Of a stretch of 38,821 nucleotides of DNA, positions 25,990 to 34,226 are shown one piece after another. Under the pieces are notes generated by a model. That model was not told the DNA's origin. It worked only from the letters and a program-made list of their open reading frames with translations, and did not search any database. Within the stretch, counting starts at the first letter, position 1; every line of letters begins with the position of its first letter. Source of the DNA: Bradyrhizobium acaciae (GTDB lineage Bacteria > Pseudomonadota > Alphaproteobacteria > Rhizobiales > Xanthobacteraceae); assembly GCF_020889785.1 (NCBI RefSeq), contig NZ_JACMYK010000067.1, positions 1-38,821 on the forward strand, in the 5' to 3' direction. Position numbers and translations under genes: made by a program.

Positions 25990-26916
25990 TCAGCCCGTAG
26001 TCAGTTCGGCCGGCAGCCGGAATTCGATATTCTCTTCTCGGCCCGGAACGACCGAGACCGATACCGGTCCGATCCGCCGCAGAGCCTCGATGACATCGTC
26101 GACCAGAACTTCAGGTGCCGATGCACCCGCGGTGATGCCGACGGCCTTCGCATCCTTCAGCCAATCCGGGTTGAGCTCGCTCCCATCGGCAATGAGATAA
26201 CTCGCGACGCCGACCTCGGTGCCGATCTCACGAAGCCTGTTCGAGTTGGAACTGTTGGCGGCCCCCACCACCAAAATGACGTCCACCAGCTTACTTAGGT
26301 CCCTTACCGCAGATTGGCGGTTCTGTGTCGCATAGCAGATATCCCTGATGTCCGGGCCTTGAATATCTGTAAATTTTGCCTGAAGGGACGCGATAATGTC
26401 CCTGGTGTCGTCCACCGACAGGGTGGTCTGGGTGATATAGGCGACCGGCGTGTTGGTCGGCAGCCTCAGTTCCGCCACATCCTGGACGCTCTGGACCAGG
26501 AAAACCGGCCCCGGAACCTGACCCATGGTTCCCTCGACCTCGGGGTGGCCGGCATGCCCGATCAGGATCAGGGCGCGGCCTTTCGAGATATAGCGCTTGC
26601 CCTGGTTGTGGACCTTGGTGACGAGTGGGCAGGTGGCGTTGAGCACGGGCAGGTCGCGCGCTTCCGCCTCCTCCTCGACGCTCCTGGCCACGCCATGGGC
26701 ACTGAACACGGTCACGGCCCTGGCCGGCACTTCCGACAGGTCCTCGACGAAGATCGCGCCCTTCTTCTTCAGGCTTTCGACCACGTATTTGTTGTGCACG
26801 ATCTCATGGCGCACATAGACCGGCGGGCCATACTTCGCGAGCGCGCGTTCGACGATCTCAATCGCGCGCACAACGCCCGCGCAAAAGCCGCGCGGCTGGG
26901 CAAGAAACACTTCCAT
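25990..26916 (-). CDS. ispH: 4-hydroxy-3-methylbut-2-enyl diphosphate reductase
   Basis: A 308-residue 4Fe-4S enzyme that makes IPP and DMAPP, the last step of the MEP pathway. The three cluster ligands are Cys12 (PRGFCAGVVRA), Cys96 (NATCPLVTKVH) and Cys194 (DICYATQNRQ). The proton-relay motif GHPEVEGTMGQ is intact, and HEIVHN and TQTTLSVDDT are visible. ATG 26916 gives the canonical MEVFLAQPRGFCAG start; a TTG six codons upstream is in frame but unlikely. The gene leads the ispH-hpnH pair, so isoprenoid precursor supply is tied to hopanoid side-chain formation. Confidence 0.97.
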   Translation of the reverse strand: MEVFLAQPRGFCAGVVRAIEIVERALAKYGPPVYVRHEIVHNKYVVESLKKKGAIFVEDLSEVPARAVTVFSAHGVARSVEEEAEARDLPVLNATCPLVTKVHNQGKRYISKGRALILIGHAGHPEVEGTMGQVPGPVFLVQSVQDVAELRLPTNTPVAYITQTTLSVDDTRDIIASLQAKFTDIQGPDIRDICYATQNRQSAVRDLSKLVDVILVVGAANSSNSNRLREIGTEVGVASYLIADGSELNPDWLKDAKAVGITAGASAPEVLVDDVIEALRRIGPVSVSVVPGREENIEFRLPAELTTG

Positions 26917-27370
26917 CGGACGTCCGTTACGCAAATTGCACCAATCTCATTCCATGCCTGCGGCCTTTTCGGCAACGCACTCCGCGAGGTCGGACGCTGC
27001 AACCTCAGTTGCAATGTCCGCGCCATCTCAGGTCCTGCACGTGATCCGCGCCCTCAAGGGCATGGAAATACAGGCTTTTGTGGCAAAAAGGTAGCATTTC
27101 GAAAGATTGCGGGGCAGGTGGGGTAGGGACGTGTGAGGTAATATAGTGTGGGATTAGGGTCCCTGCGACCCTCGGTCCCCTCACTTGTTCGTCACTTTAT
27201 CGCCCACTCCTGCGGTTTATACCGGCCACTCGTGGCCGTTTCCTGTCGTTTGGAACCTCCTCGCCATCCCGTCGAGGAAGATAACCAAAACAACATTAGA
27301 TCGGTCCCGGGAACTCCGCTACAGAGCGGGCGTTTTCGGCCATGCTTCCCCGAGATTAGAAAGAAACGAA
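26917..27370. other. Divergent ispH/hpnN intergenic region
   Basis: About 450 bp with no coding sequence I can support. It holds the EcfG-type promoter of hpnN (27310-27334) and a small palindrome TGCAAC-CTCA-GTTGCA at 26998-27013, 82 bp before ispH. No ribosome-binding site or start with a hopanoid-like N-terminus occurs upstream of 27371. Confidence 0.6.
27310..27334 (+). promoter_or_regulatory. EcfG-type (general stress) promoter of hpnN
   Basis: GGAAC at 27310-27314 and CGTT at 27331-27334 are separated by 16 bp, the optimum for the alphaproteobacterial general stress sigma factor EcfG. Transcription would start about 27341, giving a leader of about 30 nt before the GTG at 27371. It also argues against any hpnN start further upstream. 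Confidence 0.78.
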
Positions 27371-29986
27371 GTGCTGACAAATATTGTCGTCTCCGTTGTT
27401 AGGACCTGTACGCGCTTTGCCCTTCCGGTTGTCATTATCTCTGTGCTGCTGTCGATCGGCGCCGGCTTCTACACGGCCCGCAATTTTTCGATCAACACCG
27501 ACATCAACAAGCTGATCTCGCCGGATCTGGATTGGCGCAAGCGCGACAACCAGTTCGAGGAAGCCTTTGACCGCGAGCGGCTGATCCTGGCCGTCGTCGA
27601 GGGAGCGACGCCCGAGCTGACCAGCTCGGCCGCGAAGGCGCTCACCGCGAAGTTGCAAGCCGACAAGAAGAACTTCGAGGCGATCACCGCGCTCGGGTCA
27701 GGCGAATTCTTCGAGAAGAACGGCCTCTTGTTCCTGCCGACCGAAGAGGTCGGCAAGGTCACCGGCCAGCTCGAATCGGCCGCGCCGCTGATCGAGATCA
27801 TGGCCGGCGATCCCTCGATTCGCGGACTGACCGGTGCGCTCGAGACCGGCCTTGCCGGCGTCAAGCGCGGGCAGGTCAAGCTCGACAATGCCGTGCCGCC
27901 CTTCAACCTGATCTCCGGGACCGTCGAGACCATCCTCGCCAAGGGCAACGCGACCTTCTCCTGGCGCGAGCTCACCAGCGACAAGCCGCTGACCGATTCG
28001 GACAGGCGCGCCTTCATCGAGATCAAGCCGATCATCGACTATTCGGCGCTGGAGCCGGGTAAGGCCGCGACCGACGCGATCCGGCAGGCGGCCGCCGATC
28101 TGAAATTCCCGACCGAATATCACGCGCGCGTTCGCCTGACCGGACCGGTGCCGATCGCCAACGAGGAATACGCCACCGTGCAGGATGGCGCGATCACCAA
28201 CGGCATCGGCACGGTGGTGATCGTGCTGATCATCCTCTGGCTGGCGCTGCATTCCGGCAAGATCATCTTCGCCGTGTTCGTCAACCTGTTCATCGGCCTT
28301 GCGCTCACCACAGCGGTCGGCCTGATGATGGTCGGTTCGCTGAACCTGCTTTCGATCGCCTTCGCCGTGCTGTTCGTTGGACTCGGCGTCGACTTCGGCA
28401 TCCAGTTCAGCGTGCGCTACCGCTCCGAGCGCTACAAGAACGACAATCTGACGCTGGCGCTGGAAAACGCAGCGCGCCGCTCGGCGGTGCCGCTGTCGCT
28501 CGCGGCGATGGCGACCGCCGCCGGCTTCCTGTGCTTCCTGCCGACCGACTACAAGGGTATCTCCGAGCTCGGCAAGATCGCCGGCGCCGGCATGCTGGTG
28601 GCCTTCACCACCAGCATCACGGTGCTGCCGGCGCTGCTCGACCTGCTCAATCCGCCCGGCGAGAAGGAGCCGGTCGGCTACGCCTTCCTGGCGCCGCTCG
28701 ACCACTTCCTCGAGAAGCATCGCGTTCCGATCATCGTCGGCACGCTGCTGATCACGGTCGCGGGCCTGCCGCTGCTGCACTGGATGAAGTTCGACTTCAA
28801 CCCGATCAATCTGCGCAACAAGCAGGCGGAATCGATCGCGACCTTCCTCGACCTGCGGAAGGATCCGAACACCGGTGCCAACGCCATCAATGTGATGACG
28901 CGCTCGGAGGCCGACGCCAAGAAGATCGAGGCCAAGCTCGAGAAGCTGCCGGAAGTGTCGCGGGTGATGTCGCTCGACAGCTTCGTGCCGGACGACCAGC
29001 CGGCCAAGCTCAAGCTGATCGCGCAGGCCGCCAAGACGCTCGGCCCCGCACTCAATCCTGACTCGGTCGATCCGGCTCCGTCGGATCAGGAGAATGTCGA
29101 GTCGCTGAAGAGCTCGGTCGACAGCCTGCGCAAGACCGCAGGCGACAGCAAGGGGCCGGGTGCGGTTGCCGCGCGCCGGCTCGCCGACGCCCTGCAGAAG
29201 CTTGCCGATTCGAACCAGGCCATGCGTGACAAGGCGCAGGACGTCTTCGTCGCGCCGATGAAGATCGTGTTCGATCAGCTCCGCAATACGTTGCAGGCCC
29301 AGACCGTCACGCTGCAGAACCTGCCGCCCGAACTGATCGCGAGCTGGAAGACCAAGGACGGCCTGATGCGTGTCGAGGTCGAGCCGAAGGGCGATCCCAA
29401 CGACAACGACAATCTGCGCCACTTTGCCGACGCCGTGCTTGCGGCCGAGCCGACCGCGATCGGCGGACCGGTCTCGATCCTGAAGTCGGGCGATGTCATC
29501 GTGAATGCATTCATCCACGCCGGCATCCTGGCGCTGGTGACGATCGGCCTGCTGCTGTGGCTGACGCTGCGCCGTGTCGTCGACGTGCTGATGACGCTGG
29601 TGCCGCTGCTGGTTGCCGGAATCGTCACGCTGGAGATCTGCGTGCTGATCGGGCTGCCGCTCAACTTCGCCAACATCGTCGCGCTGCCGCTGCTGCTCGG
29701 CGTCGGCGTGGCGTTCAAGATCTACTATGTCACGGCATGGCGGCAGGGCAGGACGAACCTGCTGCAATCAAGCCTGACGCGGGCGATCTTTTTCAGCGCG
29801 CTGACCACGGCGACCGCGTTCGGCAGCCTGTGGCTATCCAGCCATCCCGGCACCGCGAGCATGGGCAAGCTGCTCGCGCTGTCGCTGGTCACCACGCTTG
29901 CGGCGGTGTTGCTGTTCCAGCCGGCGCTGATGGGCAAGCCGCGCGAGGCCCTCAAGGAGGAGGATATCGCCAACGACGTCACCTGA
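27371..29986 (+). CDS. hpnN: Hopanoid transporter HpnN (RND superfamily)
   Basis: An 871-residue inner-membrane RND protein with two MMPL-type repeats. It is needed for moving hopanoids to the outer membrane in R. palustris. A first helix (FALPVVIISVLLSIGAGFYT, about residues 16-35) precedes a large periplasmic domain starting NFSINTDINKLISPDL. A helix cluster follows with FVGLGVDFGIQFSVRYRSER. A second periplasmic domain of about 230 residues comes before the last helices (GVGVAFKIYYVTAWR, ALTTATAFGSLWLSSHPG). GTG 27371 is preferred because the EcfG promoter at 27310 lies just before it; the frame is open to 27185. The other RND gene at 10714 shares this layout. Confidence 0.94.
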   Translation: MLTNIVVSVVRTCTRFALPVVIISVLLSIGAGFYTARNFSINTDINKLISPDLDWRKRDNQFEEAFDRERLILAVVEGATPELTSSAAKALTAKLQADKKNFEAITALGSGEFFEKNGLLFLPTEEVGKVTGQLESAAPLIEIMAGDPSIRGLTGALETGLAGVKRGQVKLDNAVPPFNLISGTVETILAKGNATFSWRELTSDKPLTDSDRRAFIEIKPIIDYSALEPGKAATDAIRQAAADLKFPTEYHARVRLTGPVPIANEEYATVQDGAITNGIGTVVIVLIILWLALHSGKIIFAVFVNLFIGLALTTAVGLMMVGSLNLLSIAFAVLFVGLGVDFGIQFSVRYRSERYKNDNLTLALENAARRSAVPLSLAAMATAAGFLCFLPTDYKGISELGKIAGAGMLVAFTTSITVLPALLDLLNPPGEKEPVGYAFLAPLDHFLEKHRVPIIVGTLLITVAGLPLLHWMKFDFNPINLRNKQAESIATFLDLRKDPNTGANAINVMTRSEADAKKIEAKLEKLPEVSRVMSLDSFVPDDQPAKLKLIAQAAKTLGPALNPDSVDPAPSDQENVESLKSSVDSLRKTAGDSKGPGAVAARRLADALQKLADSNQAMRDKAQDVFVAPMKIVFDQLRNTLQAQTVTLQNLPPELIASWKTKDGLMRVEVEPKGDPNDNDNLRHFADAVLAAEPTAIGGPVSILKSGDVIVNAFIHAGILALVTIGLLLWLTLRRVVDVLMTLVPLLVAGIVTLEICVLIGLPLNFANIVALPLLLGVGVAFKIYYVTAWRQGRTNLLQSSLTRAIFFSALTTATAFGSLWLSSHPGTASMGKLLALSLVTTLAAVLLFQPALMGKPREALKEEDIANDVT

Positions 29987-30013
29987 AGCGTCGGCGATCC
30001 GATTCCGATCCGG

Positions 30014-30035
30014 CTTGGCGGCAGGTGCCGCCGAG
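30014..30035. terminator. GC-rich hairpin between hpnN and the DUF2147 gene
   Basis: CTTGGCGGCA pairs with TGCCGCCGAG around a GG loop, in the 83 bp between convergent genes. No T-run follows on either strand, so it is a weak candidate. Confidence 0.35.
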
Positions 30036-30069
30036 CCGCGATTGCGGTGTTGCCCCGCCGGCCCGCGCT

Positions 30070-30732
30070 TTAATGCGTCGGTCGCGCGATGTCCGGGAGC
30101 AGGCAGATATCGCCCACGGTGTCGGCCGACGCATTGGCGTTGCCTGGTGGATTTGCCGCCTGCTTTTGACCGGGCTTGGTGGCAGGGGCCACGGCGCCGG
30201 TGGTCTTCTGGTTCTGCGGCGATGCTGATTTGGGCAGGGCGCCCTTCGCTGCCGCGCTGCCCGCTGCAGCCGGATTGCCGGCGGCACTCACCGGGATCGG
30301 CGGACCGACACGGGTCCAGGTCTCGCCGCCGCACAGGAAACCAAGCACGCAGCCCTGGATCTCGAGCTGGTCGGTGCCGACCGGCTTGATGGTCGAGCTG
30401 TAGAGCTGGCCGTCCTTCGCGTTGTAGACTTGGCCTTCCCACGCGTCGGCGCCGGCCTTCTTCTTCATGTCGATCAGGATCGGCATGCCGAGCGTAGGCC
30501 TGCTCTGCTTCGCAGGATCAGGATTGTTCTTATCCCTGCCGCCGGGGGTTTTTTCCCAGGACACCGCACCCCACATGTTGCCATTACACTGGGCGACGCG
30601 GATGATGGCGACACCGTCTGCCACCTTCCAGTCACCGGTCGGGTCCGCTGCAAGGGCCGGTGATAACACGGTGGCCAAAAATAAACCTGAAAAGCCTATT
30701 GTACGCGCGAAAGTTCTTGGGCAGTGCAACAT
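30070..30732 (-). CDS. Secreted DUF2147-family protein
   Basis: A 220-residue exported protein. The signal peptide has the core TIGFSGLFLATVLSPALA and a likely cut before ADPTG. The DUF2147 domain (about residues 29-145) shows its usual features: DPTGDWKVADGVAIIRVAQC, MWGAVSWEK, GMPILIDMKK and GQVYNAKDGQLYSSTI, ending in FLCGGETWTRVG. About 75 residues of low-complexity Ala/Pro/Gly/Lys sequence follow, with a final Cys (DTVGDICLLPDI). The function of DUF2147 is unknown. The gene is convergent with hpnN and divergent from hpnO; the shared region holds an inverted repeat at 30774-30796. Confidence 0.88.
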   Translation of the reverse strand: MLHCPRTFARTIGFSGLFLATVLSPALAADPTGDWKVADGVAIIRVAQCNGNMWGAVSWEKTPGGRDKNNPDPAKQSRPTLGMPILIDMKKKAGADAWEGQVYNAKDGQLYSSTIKPVGTDQLEIQGCVLGFLCGGETWTRVGPPIPVSAAGNPAAAGSAAAKGALPKSASPQNQKTTGAVAPATKPGQKQAANPPGNANASADTVGDICLLPDIARPTH

Positions 30733-30773
30733 GGTCCAAACCTGTGCTTGACTAGACGATCCGAGCGGGGGTC

Positions 30774-30796
30774 AAAACGCCGCTAGTGAGCGTTTT
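30774..30796. promoter_or_regulatory. Inverted repeat AAAACGC-N9-GCGTTTT between DUF2147 gene and hpnO
   Basis: A perfect 7-bp inverted repeat with a 9-bp spacer, 38 bp before the hpnO ATG and 41 bp before the DUF2147 ATG. It is well placed to act on either promoter. No regulator can be named. Confidence 0.45.
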
Positions 30797-30834
30797 AAGT
30801 TGACGAGATGGCCATCAACCGACGTATGTAACGA

Positions 30835-32226
30835 ATGGTAAGTTCCAATTTAGACGTTTCCGAGATTTTTGTGGAGCGCGAGGGGCAGCGCGGTGCCATG
30901 CACACGCGTCACCTCAACGAGCAGCTCGTTCGCGTTCTCAAAACCATCGGCTACGACGTCGGCTTCCAAAAGGGGCAAGGCCAATACCTCTTCGATCGTC
31001 AGGGGGCTCGATACCTCGATCTATTGAGCGGATTTGGCGTTTTTGCGATTGGCCGCAATCATCCGGCCCTGCGCACCGCGCTGAAGAGCGTGCTCGACGC
31101 CGATCTGCCCAATCTGGTGCAGCTCGATGTCTCGACGCTCGCCGGCGTGCTCGCGGAACGGCTTCTGGACCATGTTCCATATCTGGACAAGGTGTTTTTT
31201 GCCAATTCCGGCGCCGAAACCGTCGAGGCTGCGATCAAGTTCGCGCGCGGCGCCACCGGCCGGCCGGGCATCGTCTATTGCGGGCATTCGTTCCACGGCC
31301 TGTCCTACGGCGCGCTCTCGCTGACCGATGATTCGAATTTCCGCGGCGGCTTCGAGCCGCTGCTGCCGGGCTGCACCCCGATACCCTACAACGATCTCGA
31401 GGCGCTGGAGAAGGCGCTGTCGTCGCGCCAGGTCGGCGCCTTCATCGTCGAGCCGATCCAGGGCAAGGGCGTCAACATGCCCACCGACGAGTTCCTGCCC
31501 GGCGCGCTGGCGCTGTGCCGCAAATACGGCACGCTGTTCATCGCCGACGAGATCCAGACCGGGATCGGCCGCACCGGCAAGTTCCTCGCGATCGAGCACT
31601 GGGGCATCGAGCCCGACATGGTGCTGCTCGCAAAGGCGCTCTCCGGCGGTCACGTGCCGATCGGCGCGTTGCTGACGCGCAAGCACATCTTCGACAAGAT
31701 CTTCAACCAGATGGACCGCGCGGTCGTGCACGGCTCGACCTTCGCCAAGAACGATCTGGCGATGGCCGCCGGCATCGCCACGCTCGATGTCATCAAGCAC
31801 GAGAAGCTGGTCGAGAACGCGGCCAAGCGCGGCGCCGAGCTCCGCCTTGCGCTGACCCGCATGGTGCCCGGCTACGAGCTGATGAAGGAAGTCCGCGGCA
31901 AGGGCCTGATGATCGGTGTCGAGTTCGGACCGCCGAAATCGCTGCGGCTGAAGGCCTCGTGGAATCTGCTGGAGACCGCCAACAAGGGCCTGTTCTGCCA
32001 GCTCATCACGGTGCCGCTGTTCAAGGATCACAAGATCCTGACCCAGGTCGCCGGCCACGGCCTCCACACCATCAAGCTGCTGCCGCCGCTCACGATCACC
32101 GAAGAGGACTGCAGCTGGATCGAGAAGTCGTTCGACGACGTGATCGCCGGCAGCCACAAGGTGCCCGGCGCAATCTGGTCGCTCGGCAAGACGCTGGTCG
32201 ACAACGCAGTGCGCAAGTCGGCGTAA
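30835..32226 (+). CDS. hpnO: Hopanoid aminotransferase (class III, PLP)
   Basis: A 463-residue fold-type I aminotransferase that forms aminobacteriohopanetriol from a ribosylhopane-derived aldehyde. Motifs of class III aminotransferases are intact: FFANSGAETVEAAIKFAR, CGHSFHGLSYGALSLT, FIVEPIQGKGVNMP, FIADEIQTGIGRTG (Asp238) and the PLP-binding Lys267 in LLAKALSGGHVPIGA. The N-terminus (RHLNEQLVRVLKTIGYDV) and C-terminal part (HTIKLLPPLTITEEDC) fit the hopanoid-specific clade. The ATG lacks a good Shine-Dalgarno sequence. It is the last hopanoid gene of the window, transcribed divergently from the DUF2147 gene. Confidence 0.93.
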   Translation: MVSSNLDVSEIFVEREGQRGAMHTRHLNEQLVRVLKTIGYDVGFQKGQGQYLFDRQGARYLDLLSGFGVFAIGRNHPALRTALKSVLDADLPNLVQLDVSTLAGVLAERLLDHVPYLDKVFFANSGAETVEAAIKFARGATGRPGIVYCGHSFHGLSYGALSLTDDSNFRGGFEPLLPGCTPIPYNDLEALEKALSSRQVGAFIVEPIQGKGVNMPTDEFLPGALALCRKYGTLFIADEIQTGIGRTGKFLAIEHWGIEPDMVLLAKALSGGHVPIGALLTRKHIFDKIFNQMDRAVVHGSTFAKNDLAMAAGIATLDVIKHEKLVENAAKRGAELRLALTRMVPGYELMKEVRGKGLMIGVEFGPPKSLRLKASWNLLETANKGLFCQLITVPLFKDHKILTQVAGHGLHTIKLLPPLTITEEDCSWIEKSFDDVIAGSHKVPGAIWSLGKTLVDNAVRKSA

Positions 32227-32247
32227 GCTCGAAGAACCGTAGCTGAG

Positions 32248-32313
32248 GTAGCCCGGATGGAGCGAAGCGAAATCCGGGGTTCTTGATCCTTGCGACGGCA
32301 CTCCCGGATTACG
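32248..32313. repeat. Truncated palindromic repeat (GTAGCCCGGATGGAGCGAAG type)
   Basis: Begins GTAGCCCGGATGGAGCGAAG and contains CCCGGAT opposed by AATCCGGGG, then ACTCCCGGATTACG. This matches from memory a short palindromic element found in many copies between Bradyrhizobium genes; the right half here is incomplete. Confidence 0.55.
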
Positions 32314-32327
32314 AAGCAGCCTTATCT

Positions 32328-32443
32328 GTCATTGCGAGCGAAGCGAAGCAATCCATCGCGCGGCAAGCGGAGATATGGATTGCTTCGTCGCTTCAGCGCA
32401 AAATTGCTTTGCAACTTTGTCGCGAGCTCCTCGCGATGACGAT
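32328..32443. repeat. Palindromic repeat (ATTGCGAGCGAAGCGAAGCA type)
   Basis: GTCATTGCGAGCGAAG and GAAGCAATCCAT are opposed by ATGGATTGCTTCG and CTCCTCGCGATGAC, giving a long imperfect palindrome of about 115 bp. It resembles the second common intergenic repeat of Bradyrhizobium. Placed between the ends of convergent hpnO and anti-sigma genes, where it may act as a transcript-end structure. Confidence 0.6.
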
Positions 32444-32464
32444 GATGAGCAGAGTTTTCGCTGC

Positions 32465-33229
32465 TCACCCCTCCTTGTTCGCGCGCATCGCGCTCTCGAA
32501 CTTGTCGCCGAACTCGGAGAGCTCGTCGGCGCCGAGATCGCTGACCGCCCAGTAGTTCAGGCCGCGGTCGCTCCAGCGGCGGATGTTGAAGCCCTGCAAG
32601 GTCGAGGTCTGCGCCGTCTTCCGTTCAGTGCTCGCGGTCTGCGCCACGAACAGATTGATCACGTGCTGACGCCGCTTGTAGACCACGGCGCCGATCTCGC
32701 GGGCGTTGACGTAGTCGAGCCGGCCGCCGATCAGGGTAAAGCCCTGCGCGGTGAGGTCGATCACCGGCGGCGAGACGTCGAGCTTGCCGTTGAACCACGG
32801 CTTGACCGTATGCTGATCGGTCGAGACCACGTCGATCAGGTGGCCGGCCTGCAGCGAGCGCAGATGCGCCGACACCACCTCGTTTTCGATGCGCTGCTCG
32901 TCATCGTTGCGCAGCACGATCGCGACCAGCCCCGTCGCAGCTATCGCCGACACCGCCGAGCCCATCGCAAAGCCGCGCAGCACCGAGCGCCTGGTTGGCG
33001 CAGCTTGGGGCTGCGGCAGCGCCTTCTCGATCTTGCGGCGCAGCTCGAGCGGCGCCTTGTAGCGCACGTCGCTCTCGGCGATCGCCTGGCGGATCTCCTG
33101 ATACTCCTTCATGAGAGCGGCACAATGCGCGCACCCCTCGACATGGGCTTCCACTTCGCGCGCATGGCCGGCATCGAGTTCGCCGTCGATCAGCGCGTGG
33201 ATCAGCACTTTGGCTTCCTCGCAGGTCAT
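32465..33229 (-). CDS. Membrane anti-sigma factor with zinc-binding (ZAS) domain
   Basis: A 254-residue protein whose first 40 residues form a ZAS domain: His29-x3-Cys33-x2-Cys36 (HVEGCAHC) with Cys3 as a likely fourth ligand. It would bind and inactivate the ECF sigma factor encoded immediately upstream; the genes overlap by ATGA. A twin-arginine-like stretch (TRRSVLRGF, Arg80-Arg81) precedes the only membrane helix (about residues 86-106, AMGSAVSAIAATGLVAIVL). The remaining 145 residues would be periplasmic and presumably sense the signal; they contain YVNAREIGAVVYKRRQHVIN and SDRGLNYWAVSDLG, as in RsiW/ChrR-like anti-sigma factors of alphaproteobacteria. The ligand is unknown. Confidence 0.9.
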   Translation of the reverse strand: MTCEEAKVLIHALIDGELDAGHAREVEAHVEGCAHCAALMKEYQEIRQAIAESDVRYKAPLELRRKIEKALPQPQAAPTRRSVLRGFAMGSAVSAIAATGLVAIVLRNDDEQRIENEVVSAHLRSLQAGHLIDVVSTDQHTVKPWFNGKLDVSPPVIDLTAQGFTLIGGRLDYVNAREIGAVVYKRRQHVINLFVAQTASTERKTAQTSTLQGFNIRRWSDRGLNYWAVSDLGADELSEFGDKFESAMRANKEG

Positions 33230-33783
33230 TTCACTTGCTCCTGTTCCGCAAGCCAGGCTGATCGCAGCATGGCGCGGGCGCGCGCGAGACGCGACATCAC
33301 GGTGCCGACCGGCACGGCTGCGACATCGGCGATCTCGCGGTATGACAGATTCTGGATTTCCCTGAGCACGAAGGTCTCGCGGAACGGCTCGGCGAGCGCC
33401 GCGACCAGCTTGCGTACGGTGTCGCCGTCGAAACGGCGCAGCAGCTGCTTTTCGGGTGTCTCCGGAGCTTCATTCCACAGCGGGGTCTGCTCGCCGCCTT
33501 CGGGCAGCTCCTCGACCGCGGTGGGGGCGGTCTTGCGCCGGGCGTATTCGGCGCGGCAGACATTGCGCAGGATCGCAAACAGCCACGGCTTCATGGCAGG
33601 TCCGCGGTAGCTGTCGAAATGCTTGTAGGCGCGCAGATAGCATTCCTGCACCGCATCCTCGGCGTCGGCGGCATCGCGCAGCAAATAGCGGGCCAGCGTA
33701 TAGGCGTCGTCGAGGTACGGCAGCGCGGCCTCGCGGAAGCGCCGCGTCTTCTCAGGATCGTCTTGCGACGCTTTGACAACCAT
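33226..33783 (-). CDS. ECF-family RNA polymerase sigma factor
   Basis: A 185-residue extracytoplasmic-function sigma factor. Region 2 covers about residues 20-90 (ARYLLRDAADAEDAVQECYL; KPWLFAILRNVCRAEYARRK). Region 4 is at about 125-175 (EPFRETFVLREIQNLSYREI; VPVGTVMSRLARARAMLR). The start at 33783 has a good Shine-Dalgarno sequence (AGGA, 4 nt before ATG); the frame is open about 34 codons further but without coding character. It is followed by its overlapping anti-sigma gene and preceded, on the same strand, by a cupredoxin and a metallophosphoesterase gene, which are candidates for its regulon. Confidence 0.94.
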   Translation of the reverse strand: MVVKASQDDPEKTRRFREAALPYLDDAYTLARYLLRDAADAEDAVQECYLRAYKHFDSYRGPAMKPWLFAILRNVCRAEYARRKTAPTAVEELPEGGEQTPLWNEAPETPEKQLLRRFDGDTVRKLVAALAEPFRETFVLREIQNLSYREIADVAAVPVGTVMSRLARARAMLRSAWLAEQEQVK

Positions 33784-33877
33784 CGTGTCCTGCCCGGCAT
33801 GTCGAGAGACGGCTTGTGTCCGGCCGGGGGCTGAGGGCCACCGGCCGGGCATGGCTGTGATCGTATGGGTGGTCACG

Positions 33878-34201
33878 TTACCCAACCTTGATACTGCCTG
33901 TCATGTGCGGATGCAGCGAGCAGAAATACTTGTACTCACCGGGCTCCGTGAACGTGAACGAGAAGGTGCCGTCGGTATCCATGGTCTTGGAGCGGAACTT
34001 GCCCGCGCACACCACGGTGTGCGGGATGTCGTCGCGGTTGGTCCAGGTCACGGTGGTGCCCACCTTCACGTCGAGCGGGTTCGGCGCGAACGAAAAGTTG
34101 TCGATATGGATCGCGGTATCTTCGGCGCGGGCCGCCGTGACCGGCAGCAACATGGTCGCGACCACGGCAATACCGAAGTCGCGTCGATTGATCGTACTCA
34201 T
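33878..34201 (-). CDS. Periplasmic cupredoxin (amicyanin/plastocyanin-like)
   Basis: A 107-residue blue-copper-type protein. Type 1 copper ligands are visible: His61 (DDIPHTVVC) and Cys94, His97, Met100 in FCSLHPHMTG. The C-x2-H-x2-M spacing matches amicyanin. An N-terminal signal with twin arginines (NRRDFG, hydrophobic IAVVATMLLPVTAA, cut near ARA-ED) suggests Tat export, possibly folded with copper. It could carry electrons or hold copper. It lies 25 bp downstream of the metallophosphoesterase gene and 94 bp upstream of the ECF sigma gene. Confidence 0.93.
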   Translation of the reverse strand: MSTINRRDFGIAVVATMLLPVTAARAEDTAIHIDNFSFAPNPLDVKVGTTVTWTNRDDIPHTVVCAGKFRSKTMDTDGTFSFTFTEPGEYKYFCSLHPHMTGSIKVG

Positions 34202-34226
34202 CGGTTCTCTTCCTCAGCCCTGTCCG

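Noticed and set aside
27698..29767. Minus-strand open frame of 689 codons
   Set aside because: It lies entirely antisense to hpnN and shows the His/Arg/Asp/Gln composition of a shadow frame.
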